The notes beneath the pieces were generated by a model. It did not search any database. It was not told where the DNA came from and saw only the letters and a program-made list of their open reading frames with translations. A stretch of 64,000 nt of DNA, taken from positions 186,001 to 250,000 of the forward strand of contig NZ_VJYZ01000033.1 of NCBI RefSeq assembly GCF_007018965.1. Reading direction: 5' to 3'. Positions 16,662 to 26,412 of the stretch are shown here, piece by piece (the first letter of the stretch is position 1; each line of letters begins with the position of its first letter). Made by a program: the position numbers and the translations under genes. The stretch comes from Paracoccus marinus. Lineage in GTDB: Bacteria; Pseudomonadota; Alphaproteobacteria; Rhodobacterales; Rhodobacteraceae.

Positions 16662-17680
16662 CCTTCGGGGTCGCCGTCGCGGAAGTCGAGGCCCATTTCA
16701 GTGTAGCGCTCGCGTTCCTCAAGCCAGTTCTCGCGCAGCTTGACCTGCAGGAACAGGTGGACCGGGCGGCCCATGAACTCCATCAGCTCGGCGCGGGCGG
16801 CCTGGCCCACGGCCTTGATCGTCTCGCCGCCGCGGCCCAGCACGATGCCCTTGTGGCCGGGCCGGGTGACGTAGACGAGCTGGTCGATCCGGGCGCTGCC
16901 GTCGGGCTGTTCGGCCCAAGCCTCGGTTTCCACCGTCAGCTGGTAGGGGATTTCCTCGTGCAGCCGCAGGGTCAGCTTTTCACGCGTGATCTCGGCCGCG
17001 ATCATCCGCATCGGCAGGTCGGCGATCTGGTCCTCGGGATAAAGCCACGGCCCTTCGGGCAGGGTGCCCGCGAGCCAGCCCAGAAGGTCGCCGGTGCCGT
17101 GGCCCCGCTCGGCCGAGATCATGAAGGTGCGGGCGAAGTCGTATTCGGCGTTCAGCCGCTGGCTGAGCGCCAGCAGCTCCTCGGCCTTTACGCGGTCGAT
17201 CTTGTTGATGGCGAGCGCGACCGGGGTCTTGCCCGCGCGCTCGCGCAGGTCGGCAAGGATCGCGGCCACGCCGTCGGTCAGGCCGCGATGCGCCTCGACC
17301 AGCAGGACGATGATGTCGGCGTCGGCGGCCCCGCCCCAGGCGGCGGCGACCATGCTGCGGTCGAGCCTGCGGCGCGGGCGGAAGATGCCGGGCGTGTCCA
17401 CGAACACGACCTGCGCGCCCCCGTGCATCGCGATCCCGCGGATGCGGGCGCGGGTGGTCTGGACCTTGTGGGTCACGATCGACACCTTGGCCCCCACCAT
17501 CCGGTTCAGCAGCGTGGACTTGCCGGCGTTGGGCTCGCCGATCAGGGCGACGAAGCCCGCGCGGGTCGGGCCGTCATGGGGGGGTGTTTCGGGGCCGGAC
17601 GGATCGGGGGCGCCTTCGGTGCCGCCGTCGCTGATGCCGGACGCGTCATCGTTGGGGGTCGGGGTGTCGTCGTCGGTCAT
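16658..17680 (-). CDS. era: GTPase Era
   Basis: This protein of 340 residues is a 16S rRNA-binding GTPase acting late in small-subunit assembly. The G1 loop is GEPNAGKST at residues 48-56, G3 is DTPG, and G4 is NKID near residue 169. A C-terminal KH domain contains GHKGIVLGRGGETIK. The first ~38 residues are an acidic, Pro/Gly-rich extension (TDDDTPTPNDDASG...) not found in E. coli Era. The start chosen has GAGG about nine bases upstream. It sits in the conserved lepB-rnc-era order, with a ~100-base gap after rnc. Confidence 0.95.
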   Translation of the reverse strand: MTDDDTPTPNDDASGISDGGTEGAPDPSGPETPPHDGPTRAGFVALIGEPNAGKSTLLNRMVGAKVSIVTHKVQTTRARIRGIAMHGGAQVVFVDTPGIFRPRRRLDRSMVAAAWGGAADADIIVLLVEAHRGLTDGVAAILADLRERAGKTPVALAINKIDRVKAEELLALSQRLNAEYDFARTFMISAERGHGTGDLLGWLAGTLPEGPWLYPEDQIADLPMRMIAAEITREKLTLRLHEEIPYQLTVETEAWAEQPDGSARIDQLVYVTRPGHKGIVLGRGGETIKAVGQAARAELMEFMGRPVHLFLQVKLRENWLEERERYTEMGLDFRDGDPEG

Positions 17681-17783
17681 GTGTTGATCCTCGGTCGTGC
17701 CGGGCCGTTCAGCGGACCGCGCGCCGCGCGGTCGGCCGAAGGTCGGCTCAATCATAACGTGGAACGCGGGCCGGGGCGCGCGC

Positions 17784-18473
17784 TCATTCGCGGCCCTCGA
17801 TGCTGTCCAGCAGCGCCTGCGCGGCGGCCTGTTCGATGCTGCGCTTGGTGCCGGCGCCGGACGCCTCGGCGTGGCTGCCGTCGTCAAGCACCGCGCTGAT
17901 GCGGAAGTTCGGGGCGTGGTCGGGACCGGAGCGTTCCAGCACCTCGTAGCGGGGCGGGGGCATGCCTTGCGCCTGCGCCCATTCCTGCAGGGCGGTCTTG
18001 GGGTTGAAGGCCGCCGCCTCGGCCCCCGACAGCCGCCCGCCCCACAGGGTCAGGATCACGCCCCGCGCGACCTCGAACCCGCCGTCCAGATAGACGGCGG
18101 CCAGCACCGCCTCCATCGCGTCGCCCAGAAGCGCGTCCTTGCGGCGGCCGCCCGTCTTCATCTCGGACCGGCCCAGCTTCAGCGCGTCGCCCAGCCCGAT
18201 CTCGCGCGCGACCTCGGCGCAGGTCTCGCCGCGCACCAGCGCATTGTAGCGCGGCGCAAGCTGGCCTTCGGTGGCGTCGCGGTCGGCCGACAGCAGCGCC
18301 TCGGCCATGACGAGGCCCAGGACTCGGTCGCCCAGGAACTCCAGCCGCTGGTTGTCGGGGCGGGTGGCGGAGGACAGCGATCCGTGGGTGAGCGCCCGCA
18401 CCAGAAGCTCCGGCCGGGCGAAGTCGTGGCCCAGTCGCTGGCAGAAGGCGCGCAGGTCGGATCCCAGCTTCAC
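17784..18473 (-). CDS. rnc: Ribonuclease III
   Basis: This protein of 229 residues is a double-strand-specific endoribonuclease that processes rRNA precursors and structured mRNAs. The family signature [13 protein letters not shown] is at residues 41-53, with the second acidic cluster at [14 protein letters not shown]. The C-terminal ~70 residues form the double-stranded RNA-binding domain ([10 protein letters not shown] ... [12 protein letters not shown]). It lies ten bases downstream of lepB and ahead of era, as is typical for the class. Confidence 0.96.
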   Translation of the reverse strand: MKLGSDLRAFCQRLGHDFARPELLVRALTHGSLSSATRPDNQRLEFLGDRVLGLVMAEALLSADRDATEGQLAPRYNALVRGETCAEVAREIGLGDALKLGRSEMKTGGRRKDALLGDAMEAVLAAVYLDGGFEVARGVILTLWGGRLSGAEAAAFNPKTALQEWAQAQGMPPPRYEVLERSGPDHAPNFRISAVLDDGSHAEASGAGTKRSIEQAAAQALLDSIEGRE

Positions 18474-18483
18474 GCGGGCCCTC

Positions 18484-19275
18484 TCAGTCGATCGCCTTGA
18501 GGAAGCGGTCGGCGCGCCAGGTCCAGAAATACAGCAGCGACGATCCCGCGGACGAGAAGATCACCCGGTCCGCGCGGCCGATCAGGTTTTCCGCGGGCAC
18601 CATGCCGACGCCGTCCTGCATCGGCGTGAAGCGGCTGTCGAGCGAGTCGTCGCGATTGTCGCCCATGACGAAGTAATGCCCCGGCGGCACCTCGAACACG
18701 CCGGTGTTGTCGGCCCGGGGCGACAGGCCCACGTTCAGCACGTCGTGCGAGGGGCCGCCCGGCAGCGCCTCGACCGAGCGGGCCTTTTCGCAGACGCCGC
18801 CCGCGGCGACCGGCTCGTCCGCGCACAGCGGCACCTTGGCCTGCGGGCCCTGCGGTTCCTTGACCTCGGTGAAGGTCCCGGCGGGGGTCTGCACGGCTTC
18901 CTGCCCGTTGAGGAACAGGACGCCGTTGCGCATCTGGATCTTGTCGCCCGGCAGGCCGATCAGCCGCTTGATGTAGTCGAAGTCGCCGGACGGGTGGCGG
19001 AACACGACCACGTCGCCGCGCTTTGGCTCGGACCCCAGCACCCGGCCCGAGATCGGGCAGGCGCCGAACGGGCAGGAGTACTGCGAATAGCCGTAGGCCA
19101 TCTTGTTGACGAACAGAAAGTCGCCGACCAGCAGCGTGTCCTTCATCGAACCGGACGGGATCCAGAAGGGCTGGAAGAACAGGGTGCGGAACACCGCGGC
19201 GATGATCAGGGCCCAGAACACCGTCTTGACGGTATCCCACAGGCCCTCTTCGCGTTTCGCCGTCTTGCGTGCCAT
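18484..19275 (-). CDS. lepB: Signal peptidase I
   Basis: This protein of 263 residues is the membrane-bound protease that removes signal peptides of exported proteins. One N-terminal transmembrane helix spans residues ~16-35. The catalytic serine is in IPSGSMKDT (Ser43) and the general-base lysine in [11 protein letters not shown] (Lys103). The C-terminal box [11 protein letters not shown] is present. The start [11 protein letters not shown] was chosen because the upstream in-frame sequence does not resemble the family. It is the first gene of the lepB-rnc-era-DUF1491 unit. Confidence 0.95.
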   Translation of the reverse strand: MARKTAKREEGLWDTVKTVFWALIIAAVFRTLFFQPFWIPSGSMKDTLLVGDFLFVNKMAYGYSQYSCPFGACPISGRVLGSEPKRGDVVVFRHPSGDFDYIKRLIGLPGDKIQMRNGVLFLNGQEAVQTPAGTFTEVKEPQGPQAKVPLCADEPVAAGGVCEKARSVEALPGGPSHDVLNVGLSPRADNTGVFEVPPGHYFVMGDNRDDSLDSRFTPMQDGVGMVPAENLIGRADRVIFSSAGSSLLYFWTWRADRFLKAID

Positions 19276-19371
19276 CCTGTCCCCGGACCGTTGCGTCGAT
19301 ATCGGGCGTTCATGGTGCCCCGGGGGCCGGAAAGTCAAGGCGCGGCGGCTGCGGGGGGCCCGCGCGCGGCG

Positions 19372-21237
19372 TCACTCCGCCGCGGCCTGCTCGGCGCCAA
19401 GGAAGCCGCCCGACTGCCGGTTCCACAGCCGCGCGTAAAGACCGTCGCGGTCCAGAAGCTGGGCGTGGCTGCCCATTTCCACGATCCGGCCCGCGTCCAG
19501 GACCACCAGCCGGTCCATCGCCGCGATGGTGGACAGGCGGTGCGCGATCGCGATCACGGTCTTGCCGCGCATCAGCCGTTCCAGCTGGGTCTGGATCGCC
19601 GCCTCGACCTCGCTGTCGAGCGCGCTCGTCGCCTCGTCCAGCACCAGGATCGGCGCGTTCTTCAGCGCCACGCGGGCGATCGCGATCCGCTGGCGCTGGC
19701 CGCCCGACAGCTTGACCCCGCGCTCGCCGACATGCGCGTCAAGGCCGCTGCGGCCGTGGGTGTCGCGGAGGGCCGGGATGAACTCGTGCGCCTCGGCAAG
19801 GGCGGTCGCGGCGGCGATGTCGGCCTCGGTCGCGTCGGGGCGGCCATAGGCGATGTTCTCGCGCACGGACCGGTGCAGCAGGCTGCTGTCCTGCGTCACG
19901 ACGCCGATGCTGGCGCGTAGGCTTTCCTGCGTGACCGTCGAGATGTCCTGCCCGTCGATCAGGATCCGCCCGCTTTCGACGTCGTGGAACCGCAAAAGCA
20001 GGTTTACGAGCGTGGACTTGCCCGCCCCCGACCGCCCGACTAGCCCGATCCGCTCGCCCGGCGCGATGTTCAGCGTCAGGTCGTCGAGCACCGCCATCTT
20101 GGGCCCGTCCGCGTCCTTTTCGCCGCCGTAGCGGAAGGTCACGTTCTGGAAGCTGACCGCCCCGGGGCCGGCCAGCAGCGGTTTCGCGCCCGGCGCGTCG
20201 CTGACGACGCGGGGCAGGGCAAGGCTGGTGATCCCGTCGCGGACGGTGCCGATGTTTTCGAACAGCGCCGCGAACTCCCACGTGATCCAGTGGCTCATCG
20301 CGTTCATCCGCATGGCGAGCGGGATCGCCACGGCGGCGGCGCCGATCGCCACATGCCCGTTCAGCCACAGCCACAGGCTGACGGCGGTGGTCGCGCCCAG
20401 CAGCGCCGTGTTCAGCAGCGTCAGCGACATGTCGTTCGTCGCGGCAAGCCGCATCTGCCGGTAAACGGTCTGCAGAAAGTCGTCCATCGACTCGCGGGCG
20501 TAGGTTTCTTCCCGCTCGGAATGGCTGAAAAGCTTGACCGTCGCGATGTTGGTATAGGCGTCGGCGACGCGCCCGGTCATGCCGGCGCGCGCGCCCGCCT
20601 GCGCCTCGGCCGCGCGGCCGAGCTTGGGGATCAGGACCGACAGCAGGAACCCGTAGCCCACGCCCCAAGCCGCGAACGGCAGCGCCAGCCGCCAGTCCTG
20701 CTGCCCGGCCACCAGCAGCGCGCCCGCGAAATAGACGAAGACGTAGATCGCCACGTCCACGATCTTCATCGCCACCTCGCGCACGGCCAGCGAGGTCTGC
20801 ATCAGCTTGGTGGCGATCCGGCCGGAGAACTCGTCCTGGAAATAGCTGATCGACTGGCGCAGCAGATAGCGGTGCGCCTGCCAGCGGATCCGCTGCGGAA
20901 AGTTGCCCAGCAGCGTCTGGTGCATGACCAGCGCCGACAGGATGCTGAGCCCGGGCAGCCCGATCAGCAGCAGCGCCGCCATCCAGAACAGCCGCCGCCC
21001 CTCGACCGCCATGAACGACGCGGGATCGGCATCGGCCAGCCGGGTCACCAGCTCGCCCAGATAGCCGAACAGCGTGACCTCGCCCGCGGCGATCAGTCCC
21101 GACAGAAGCCCCAGCACCGCCAGCCAGCCGAGCATCCCGCGCGAATAATGCAGCACGAACCCCCACAGGCTGCGCGGCGGCATGGCGGGGCGTTCCTGCG
21201 GATAGGGGTCGATGCGGCGTTCGAACCAGCTAAACAT
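19372..21237 (-). CDS. ABC transporter, fused ATP-binding and permease (exporter type)
   Basis: This protein of 621 residues is a half-transporter that should homodimerise. It has six membrane helices in residues ~25-340 and a nucleotide-binding domain in the last ~240. The latter has Walker A GRSGAGKST, signature LSGGQRQRIAIAR, Walker B ILVLDEATSALD and the switch histidine in AIAHRLST. It resembles MsbA/MdlB-type multidrug or lipid exporters; the substrate is not determinable. It lies on the same strand as lepB but ~95 bases upstream, so probably a separate unit. Its 5' end faces the ferritin-like gene across 230 bases. Confidence 0.93.
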   Translation of the reverse strand: MFSWFERRIDPYPQERPAMPPRSLWGFVLHYSRGMLGWLAVLGLLSGLIAAGEVTLFGYLGELVTRLADADPASFMAVEGRRLFWMAALLLIGLPGLSILSALVMHQTLLGNFPQRIRWQAHRYLLRQSISYFQDEFSGRIATKLMQTSLAVREVAMKIVDVAIYVFVYFAGALLVAGQQDWRLALPFAAWGVGYGFLLSVLIPKLGRAAEAQAGARAGMTGRVADAYTNIATVKLFSHSEREETYARESMDDFLQTVYRQMRLAATNDMSLTLLNTALLGATTAVSLWLWLNGHVAIGAAAVAIPLAMRMNAMSHWITWEFAALFENIGTVRDGITSLALPRVVSDAPGAKPLLAGPGAVSFQNVTFRYGGEKDADGPKMAVLDDLTLNIAPGERIGLVGRSGAGKSTLVNLLLRFHDVESGRILIDGQDISTVTQESLRASIGVVTQDSSLLHRSVRENIAYGRPDATEADIAAATALAEAHEFIPALRDTHGRSGLDAHVGERGVKLSGGQRQRIAIARVALKNAPILVLDEATSALDSEVEAAIQTQLERLMRGKTVIAIAHRLSTIAAMDRLVVLDAGRIVEMGSHAQLLDRDGLYARLWNRQSGGFLGAEQAAAE

Positions 21238-21467
21238 TGCGGGCTTTCCCGGCCCTGCGGGCCGTCGGCTGTCATGTGTGACGTGAGGTATGATCGGGGG
21301 TGCAGTTGGGGTGCCTGTCCGGGCGGTTCAAGTCAAGTCCCGGCCGGCCGCGGTGCCCGCCCGCCGGGCGAGGCGGCGCGGGCGGCGGCGCGAAAGATTG
21401 CCCGGAACGACACGGAGGCCGCGGCGTTGGTCGGGCGACACAGCCGTATTTCCCACAGGAGCATGAC

Positions 21468-21968
21468 ATGGCGACGATCAAGAACCTGAAAGACCTTTAC
21501 CTCGATGGCGTGAAGGACCTTTACAGCGCCTGCAAGCAGTCGATCCCCGTCACCGAAGAGATGGCCAAGGCGGCCAAGAACGCCGACCTGAAATCGGCGC
21601 TGGATGCCAGCGTCAAGGGCACCCGCGAGGGGATGGCCTCGATGGAAAAACTGGCCCGCGCGCATGACGAGGATCCGGCCGGCGAACATTGCAAGGGGAT
21701 GGAGGGTCTGGTCGCCGAGGCCCGCAAGCACGCGCTGGAAACCGAGTTCGAAGACGACGACACGCAGGACGCGGCGATCATCGCCCAGTACCAGCGCCTC
21801 GCCCACTACGCGATCACCGGCTACGGCACGCTGAAGGCCTGGGCCCAGCGGCTGGACCTGGCCGAGGACAGCAAGGTGCTGGATGAGGCGACCGCCTCGA
21901 CCTACGAGGGCGACGAGACGATGACCAAGATCGCGGTCAAGGGCGGCGTCAACAAGGCGGCGATGTAA
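21468..21968 (+). CDS. Ferritin-like DUF892 (YciE/YciF) stress protein
   Basis: This protein of 166 residues is an all-helical member of the YciF/DUF892 ferritin-like family. It begins MATIKNLKDLYLDGVKDLYSA, and the helices carry the expected acidic and histidine residues (ELxxxH-like ETEFEDD, AQYQRLAHYAITGYGTLKAWA). Such proteins bind a di-metal centre and are induced in stationary phase, salt or oxidative stress; the precise role is unknown. The ATG has CACAGGAG about seven bases upstream. A strong intrinsic terminator follows 19 bases after the stop, so this is a single-gene unit. Confidence 0.88.
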   Translation: MATIKNLKDLYLDGVKDLYSACKQSIPVTEEMAKAAKNADLKSALDASVKGTREGMASMEKLARAHDEDPAGEHCKGMEGLVAEARKHALETEFEDDDTQDAAIIAQYQRLAHYAITGYGTLKAWAQRLDLAEDSKVLDEATASTYEGDETMTKIAVKGGVNKAAM

Positions 21969-21987
21969 GTTCGCGGCGAAGGATGCA

Positions 21988-22016
21988 GGGGCGCGCCGTC
22001 CGGGCGCGCCCCTTTT
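21988..22016 (+). terminator. Intrinsic terminator of the ferritin-like gene
   Basis: A perfect 10-base stem GGGGCGCGCC / GGCGCGCCCC with a 5-base loop is followed by TTTT. It lies 20 bases downstream of the stop. Confidence 0.85.
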
Positions 22017-22091
22017 CCATGCGATGCGGCGGATCGGTGGCCGAACGTCCGGCGGCGGATCGGGCTGGACAGACGAGCGGCCGCCCGCGCC

Positions 22092-22499
22092 TCAAAGATG
22101 CCGCGTCTCCGGCGCCTCGTTCCACCAGTTGTCATGCGCGCCGTCGGCCCAGTGGATCGGGGCGGCGATCAGTTCCTCTTCGGTCGCGTCGTCCAGCGTG
22201 GGGACAAAGACCTGCATGAAGCGGCCGCCCATCTGCTCGATGTTTCCCGCCGACCACAGCCGCGTCCCGCAGCGGCGGCAGAAGGTGTTGTGCATCTCGG
22301 CCCCGTCGCTGCGCGGCGTGTCGGCGACCAGATCGGCCCCGGTCAGCAGCCGCAGCCCGTCCGGGTCGGGCAGGCGCATTTCCCAGTAGCGCGTCTTTCG
22401 GCAGAAGCTGCAGTTGCAGCGCATGGTGCCGTCGGCCAGATCACCGTCGGCCTCGAACGTGACCCCGCCGCAAAAGCAGCTGCCGTGATACGTCTTCAT
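22092..22499 (-). CDS. GFA/CENP-V family zinc protein
   Basis: This protein of 135 residues belongs to the glutathione-dependent formaldehyde-activating (GFA)/CENP-V family. Zinc-binding cysteines are arranged as in the family: GSCFCGGV near the start, CNCSFCRK, then FCRRCGTRLW. Some members condense glutathione with formaldehyde, but most have no proven activity. Its start overlaps the stop of the upstream VOC gene by four bases, so the two are co-translated, suggesting a shared small-molecule detoxification role. Confidence 0.88.
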   Translation of the reverse strand: MKTYHGSCFCGGVTFEADGDLADGTMRCNCSFCRKTRYWEMRLPDPDGLRLLTGADLVADTPRSDGAEMHNTFCRRCGTRLWSAGNIEQMGGRFMQVFVPTLDDATEEELIAAPIHWADGAHDNWWNEAPETRHL

Positions 22500-22915
22500 G
22501 CGACCGCCTCCGTGGTGCCGTCCGGGTTCGCGCCGTGGAACACGGCCTCGATGTTGTTGCCGTCGGGGTCCAGCACGAACGCGCCATAGTAGCCCGGGTG
22601 ATATTCCGGCCGCGGTCCCGGCGCGCCGTTGTCGCGCCCGCCGGCGGCCAGCGCGGCGGCGTGAAAGGCGTGCACGGCGGCGATGCCGTTCGCCGCGAAG
22701 GCGACGTAGGTTCCCCCGGCCGCGCGCTTGCGGTCGTCGATCCAGAACTCGGGCTTGGTGCCCGAGCCGTAGCCCGGCTTGACGCCTTCGCCGCCGGTCT
22801 GGTCTGCGGTGACTTCCATCACGATCCCGAAGCCCAGCGGTGCAAGCGCCTGGTCGTAGAACCGGCGCGAGGCGCCGATGTCAGCGACCCGCAGGCCGAT
22901 ATGGTCGATCATCAT
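22496..22915 (-). CDS. VOC family (glyoxalase/bleomycin-resistance fold) protein, copy 1
   Basis: This protein of 139 residues is a vicinal-oxygen-chelate fold protein. It starts MMIDHIGLRVADIGASRRFYDQALAPLG and ends with YGAFVLDPDGNNIEAVFHG, which holds the metal-binding glutamate of the family. These proteins include lyases, dioxygenases and antibiotic-binding proteins; the substrate is unknown. It is coupled to the GFA gene downstream. A 131-base internal segment is almost identical in DNA to the second VOC gene 528 bases away, whereas the rest of the two genes is clearly diverged. Confidence 0.88.
   Translation of the reverse strand: MMIDHIGLRVADIGASRRFYDQALAPLGFGIVMEVTADQTGGEGVKPGYGSGTKPEFWIDDRKRAAGGTYVAFAANGIAAVHAFHAAALAAGGRDNGAPGPRPEYHPGYYGAFVLDPDGNNIEAVFHGANPDGTTEAVA
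22533..22663. repeat. Near-identical 131-base tract shared by the two VOC genes (copy A)
   Basis: This tract matches 23061-23191 at 129 of 131 bases (differences at 22544 and 22600). It encodes the C-terminal ~43 residues of the metal-binding region in both genes. The flanks are much less similar. Confidence 0.9.
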
Positions 22916-23020
22916 CGTCGGGTTCCTTCATCATGATAAAGGCAGACTGATCGGTGCATGCTGACAGTTCACGTCAGCAATCTTCCCGGACGGCCCTAAG
23001 GGGGAATGCGCGCGGCCGGC

Positions 23021-23440
23021 TCAGGCGACCACGGCGGGCTTTTCCCCGGCATCCGCCGCACCGTGGAACACCGCCTCGATGTTGTTGCCGTCGGGGTCCA
23101 GCACGAACGCGCCATAGTAGCCCGGGTGGTATTCCGGCCGCGGTCCCGGCGCGCCGTTGTCGCGCCCGCCGGCGGCCAGCGCGGCGGCGTGGAACGCCTG
23201 CACCTGCGCCTCGTCCACTGCGGTGAATGCCACGTGGGCGCCCGTCGTGGCGGCGCGCGTGTCGCCGATCCAGAACGCATCCTCGCCGTCGCGGCCGTAG
23301 CCCACATGCTTGCCGGCCCCGCCCCATTCCGAGGCGTCGAGGACGTGCATCGCGGTAATGCCAAGCGGCGCGAGCGCCGCATCGTAGAACGCCTTGGCGG
23401 TGTCAATGTCCGACACGGCAAGGCCGAGATGGTCGATCAT
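23021..23440 (-). CDS. VOC family protein, copy 2
   Basis: This protein of 139 residues has the same fold as the neighbour at 22496. It opens MIDHLGLAVSDIDTAKAFYDAALAPLG. The middle (residues ~35-85) differs strongly from copy 1, but the last part is virtually identical to it. The ATG has GAGAGGG eight bases upstream. About 105 bases separate its stop from the copy 1 start, so the two could share a transcript. Function and substrate are unknown. Confidence 0.88.
   Translation of the reverse strand: MIDHLGLAVSDIDTAKAFYDAALAPLGITAMHVLDASEWGGAGKHVGYGRDGEDAFWIGDTRAATTGAHVAFTAVDEAQVQAFHAAALAAGGRDNGAPGPRPEYHPGYYGAFVLDPDGNNIEAVFHGAADAGEKPAVVA
23061..23191. repeat. Near-identical 131-base tract shared by the two VOC genes (copy B)
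   Basis: This is the partner of 22533-22663 in direct orientation, 528 bases apart. It is in the same reading frame in both genes. Confidence 0.9.
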
Positions 23441-23574
23441 GCGCGTTTCCCTCTCATGCGGTTGCGCCTGCGCGAGACGAGGACACCGCAAGCCCTGCGT
23501 CAAGACCCGACGGACAGGGGCGCGTCCTCTCCCTCGTATGCGCGCGGGCGGATGCGCCCGCTGGACGCCCGCGG

Positions 23575-23609
23575 CCAAAAGAAAACGGCCGCCCCGAAGG
23601 ACGGCCGTT
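23575..23609 (-). terminator. Intrinsic terminator of tuf
   Basis: Read on the minus strand, the stem AACGGCCGTCC / GGGCGGCCGTT (one G-T wobble) closes a TTCG tetraloop and is followed by TTTCTTTT. It lies about 39 bases after the tuf stop. Confidence 0.88.
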
Positions 23610-23647
23610 CGATGTGCTGGATCGTCGGATCCGCCTCGGACCCTCGC

Positions 23648-24823
<1,176 letters not shown>

Positions 24824-24882
24824 CATGGCCTCCTGGTGACGGGCGGCGGCGACTCCGCCCCCTCGAAGAAACATCGCCGCGA

Positions 24883-24909
24883 CTTATAAGCGGGCATGGG
24901 AAAAATCAA
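24883..24909 (-). promoter_or_regulatory. Candidate tuf promoter
   Basis: On the minus strand TTGATT (24904-24909) and TATAAG (24883-24888) are separated by 15 bases, about 60 bases before the tuf start. The spacing is a little short, but this is the only AT-rich patch in the region. Confidence 0.45.
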
Positions 24910-24939
24910 GCGCCACCGCGTGGCGCAGAAGGGACCGTC

Positions 24940-26301
24940 ATGGACCGGATGGGCACGGCCGCCTCGACCCCGCGGGGGGACCCGGAACAGCTGCTGCGGG
25001 CGCTGTTCAGGGCGGCGGTCGAACGGGCCGATCCGATGCGTGTCGTGCCCGCGCATCTGCCGCCACGCCCGGACGGACGGGTGATCGTCGTCGGCGCGGG
25101 CAAGGCCGCCGCGCGGATGGCCGAGGCGGTCGAGGCGGTGTGGGGCGCGGGCGGCGAACCGGTCGAGGGGCTGGTGGTCACCCGCTACGGCCACGCCCGG
25201 CCCACGCGGCGCATCGAGGTGGTCGAGGCCGCCCATCCGGTTCCCGACGCCGCGGGCGAACGCGCGACCGAACGGATGCTGGCGCTGGTCCGGGGTGCGG
25301 GCGAGGGGGATCTGGTGCTGGTCCTGATCTCGGGCGGGGCCTCGGCCCTCCTGGTCGCGCCCGCGCCGGGGATCACGCTCGCCGACAAGGCGCAGGTGAA
25401 CGCAACGCTTCTGGCGAGCGGGGCGCCGATCGACCGCATCAACCTGGTCCGCAAGCACCTGAGCCGGGTCAAGGGCGGCCAGCTTGCCGCCGCCGCCTGG
25501 CCCGCGCGGGTGCTGTGCCTGATGATCTCGGACGTTCCGGGCGACGATCCGGCGATGATCGGGTCGGGGCCGACGGTGGGCGACGGATCGAACCCTGCCG
25601 ATGCCCGCGCCGTGCTGGACCGCTGGCGGGTGGCGGTCCCGGCCGGCGTGACGGCGGCGCTGGCGCAGGGTTCCGGCGTGGTTCCGCCCGGCGACCCGCG
25701 GCTCGCACGCACCCGCAACGAGGTGATCGCCGCGTCCGCGCAGTCGCTGGACGCGGCGGCGGACGTGGCGCGGGCGGCCGGGTGCGAGGTCCGCATCCTC
25801 GGCGACCGGATTGAGGGCGAGGCGCGCGAGGTCGCCCAAGCCCACGCAACCCTCGCGCTGCGCGAGTGGGCGGCGCGACGGCAGGGGGACGCGCCGCTGG
25901 TGCTGCTGTCGGGGGGCGAGCTGACCGTGACCCGGCGCGAAGGCCGGACTGGTGACGGGACAGGCGACGGGACCGGCGACGGAATCGGGGGACCGAACGC
26001 CGAATACGCGCTGGCGCTCGCGGTCGCGCTGGACGGCGCGGCGGGCATCCACGCGATCGCCTGCGACACCGACGGGGTGGACGGGGCGGCCGAGGTCGCG
26101 GGCGCCGTGATCGGGCCGGACACGCTGGTCCGCGCGCGCAGCTTTGCCCGCGATCCCGTCCGCGCGCTCGACCGCCACGACGCGCACGGGTTCTTCGCCG
26201 CGGTCGGCGGGCAGGTCGTGACCGGGCCCACGCTGACGAACGTCAACGATTTCCGGGCGCTGCTGATCCTGCCGCCCGACGCGCCAGAAGGCCGAGCGTG
26301 A
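24940..26301 (+). CDS. Glycerate 2-kinase (MOFRL family, GckA/TtuD type)
   Basis: This protein of 453 residues phosphorylates glycerate to 2-phosphoglycerate, feeding glycolysis from serine-cycle, tartrate or glyoxylate metabolism. Family blocks are VVGAGKAAARMAEA (residues ~48-61), a long central domain with LISGGASALL, NLVRKHLSRVKGGQLA and ISDVPGDD. The C-terminal MOFRL domain has LLSGGELTVT, GGPNAEYALA and ACDTDGVDG. AAGGGA precedes the ATG by six bases. Within the MOFRL domain the expected glycine loop is stretched by a short repeat, GDGTGDGTGDGIGG, encoded by near-identical 12-base units (about 25953-25990). It diverges from tuf across 116 bases. Confidence 0.92.
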   Translation: MDRMGTAASTPRGDPEQLLRALFRAAVERADPMRVVPAHLPPRPDGRVIVVGAGKAAARMAEAVEAVWGAGGEPVEGLVVTRYGHARPTRRIEVVEAAHPVPDAAGERATERMLALVRGAGEGDLVLVLISGGASALLVAPAPGITLADKAQVNATLLASGAPIDRINLVRKHLSRVKGGQLAAAAWPARVLCLMISDVPGDDPAMIGSGPTVGDGSNPADARAVLDRWRVAVPAGVTAALAQGSGVVPPGDPRLARTRNEVIAASAQSLDAAADVARAAGCEVRILGDRIEGEAREVAQAHATLALREWAARRQGDAPLVLLSGGELTVTRREGRTGDGTGDGTGDGIGGPNAEYALALAVALDGAAGIHAIACDTDGVDGAAEVAGAVIGPDTLVRARSFARDPVRALDRHDAHGFFAAVGGQVVTGPTLTNVNDFRALLILPPDAPEGRA

Positions 26302-26412
26302 CCGCCGAACCTGGGGGTCGAAACCGGCGGCCGGAACTGGGGGGCGGAACGGGCGTTCGGTCCGCGACGCATCGCGGCCCTTCGTGCCGCCCCATCAGGA
26401 TCGGAGCCATCC

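Noticed and set aside
16180..16722. A 180-codon minus-strand frame across the IS edge and DUF1491
   Set aside because: It overlaps era and DUF1491 in another frame, has no family signature, and reads through an IS end.
22496..23440. Tandem duplication of the whole VOC gene
   Set aside because: Only the 131-base tract is near-identical; the other halves differ too much for a recent whole-gene copy.
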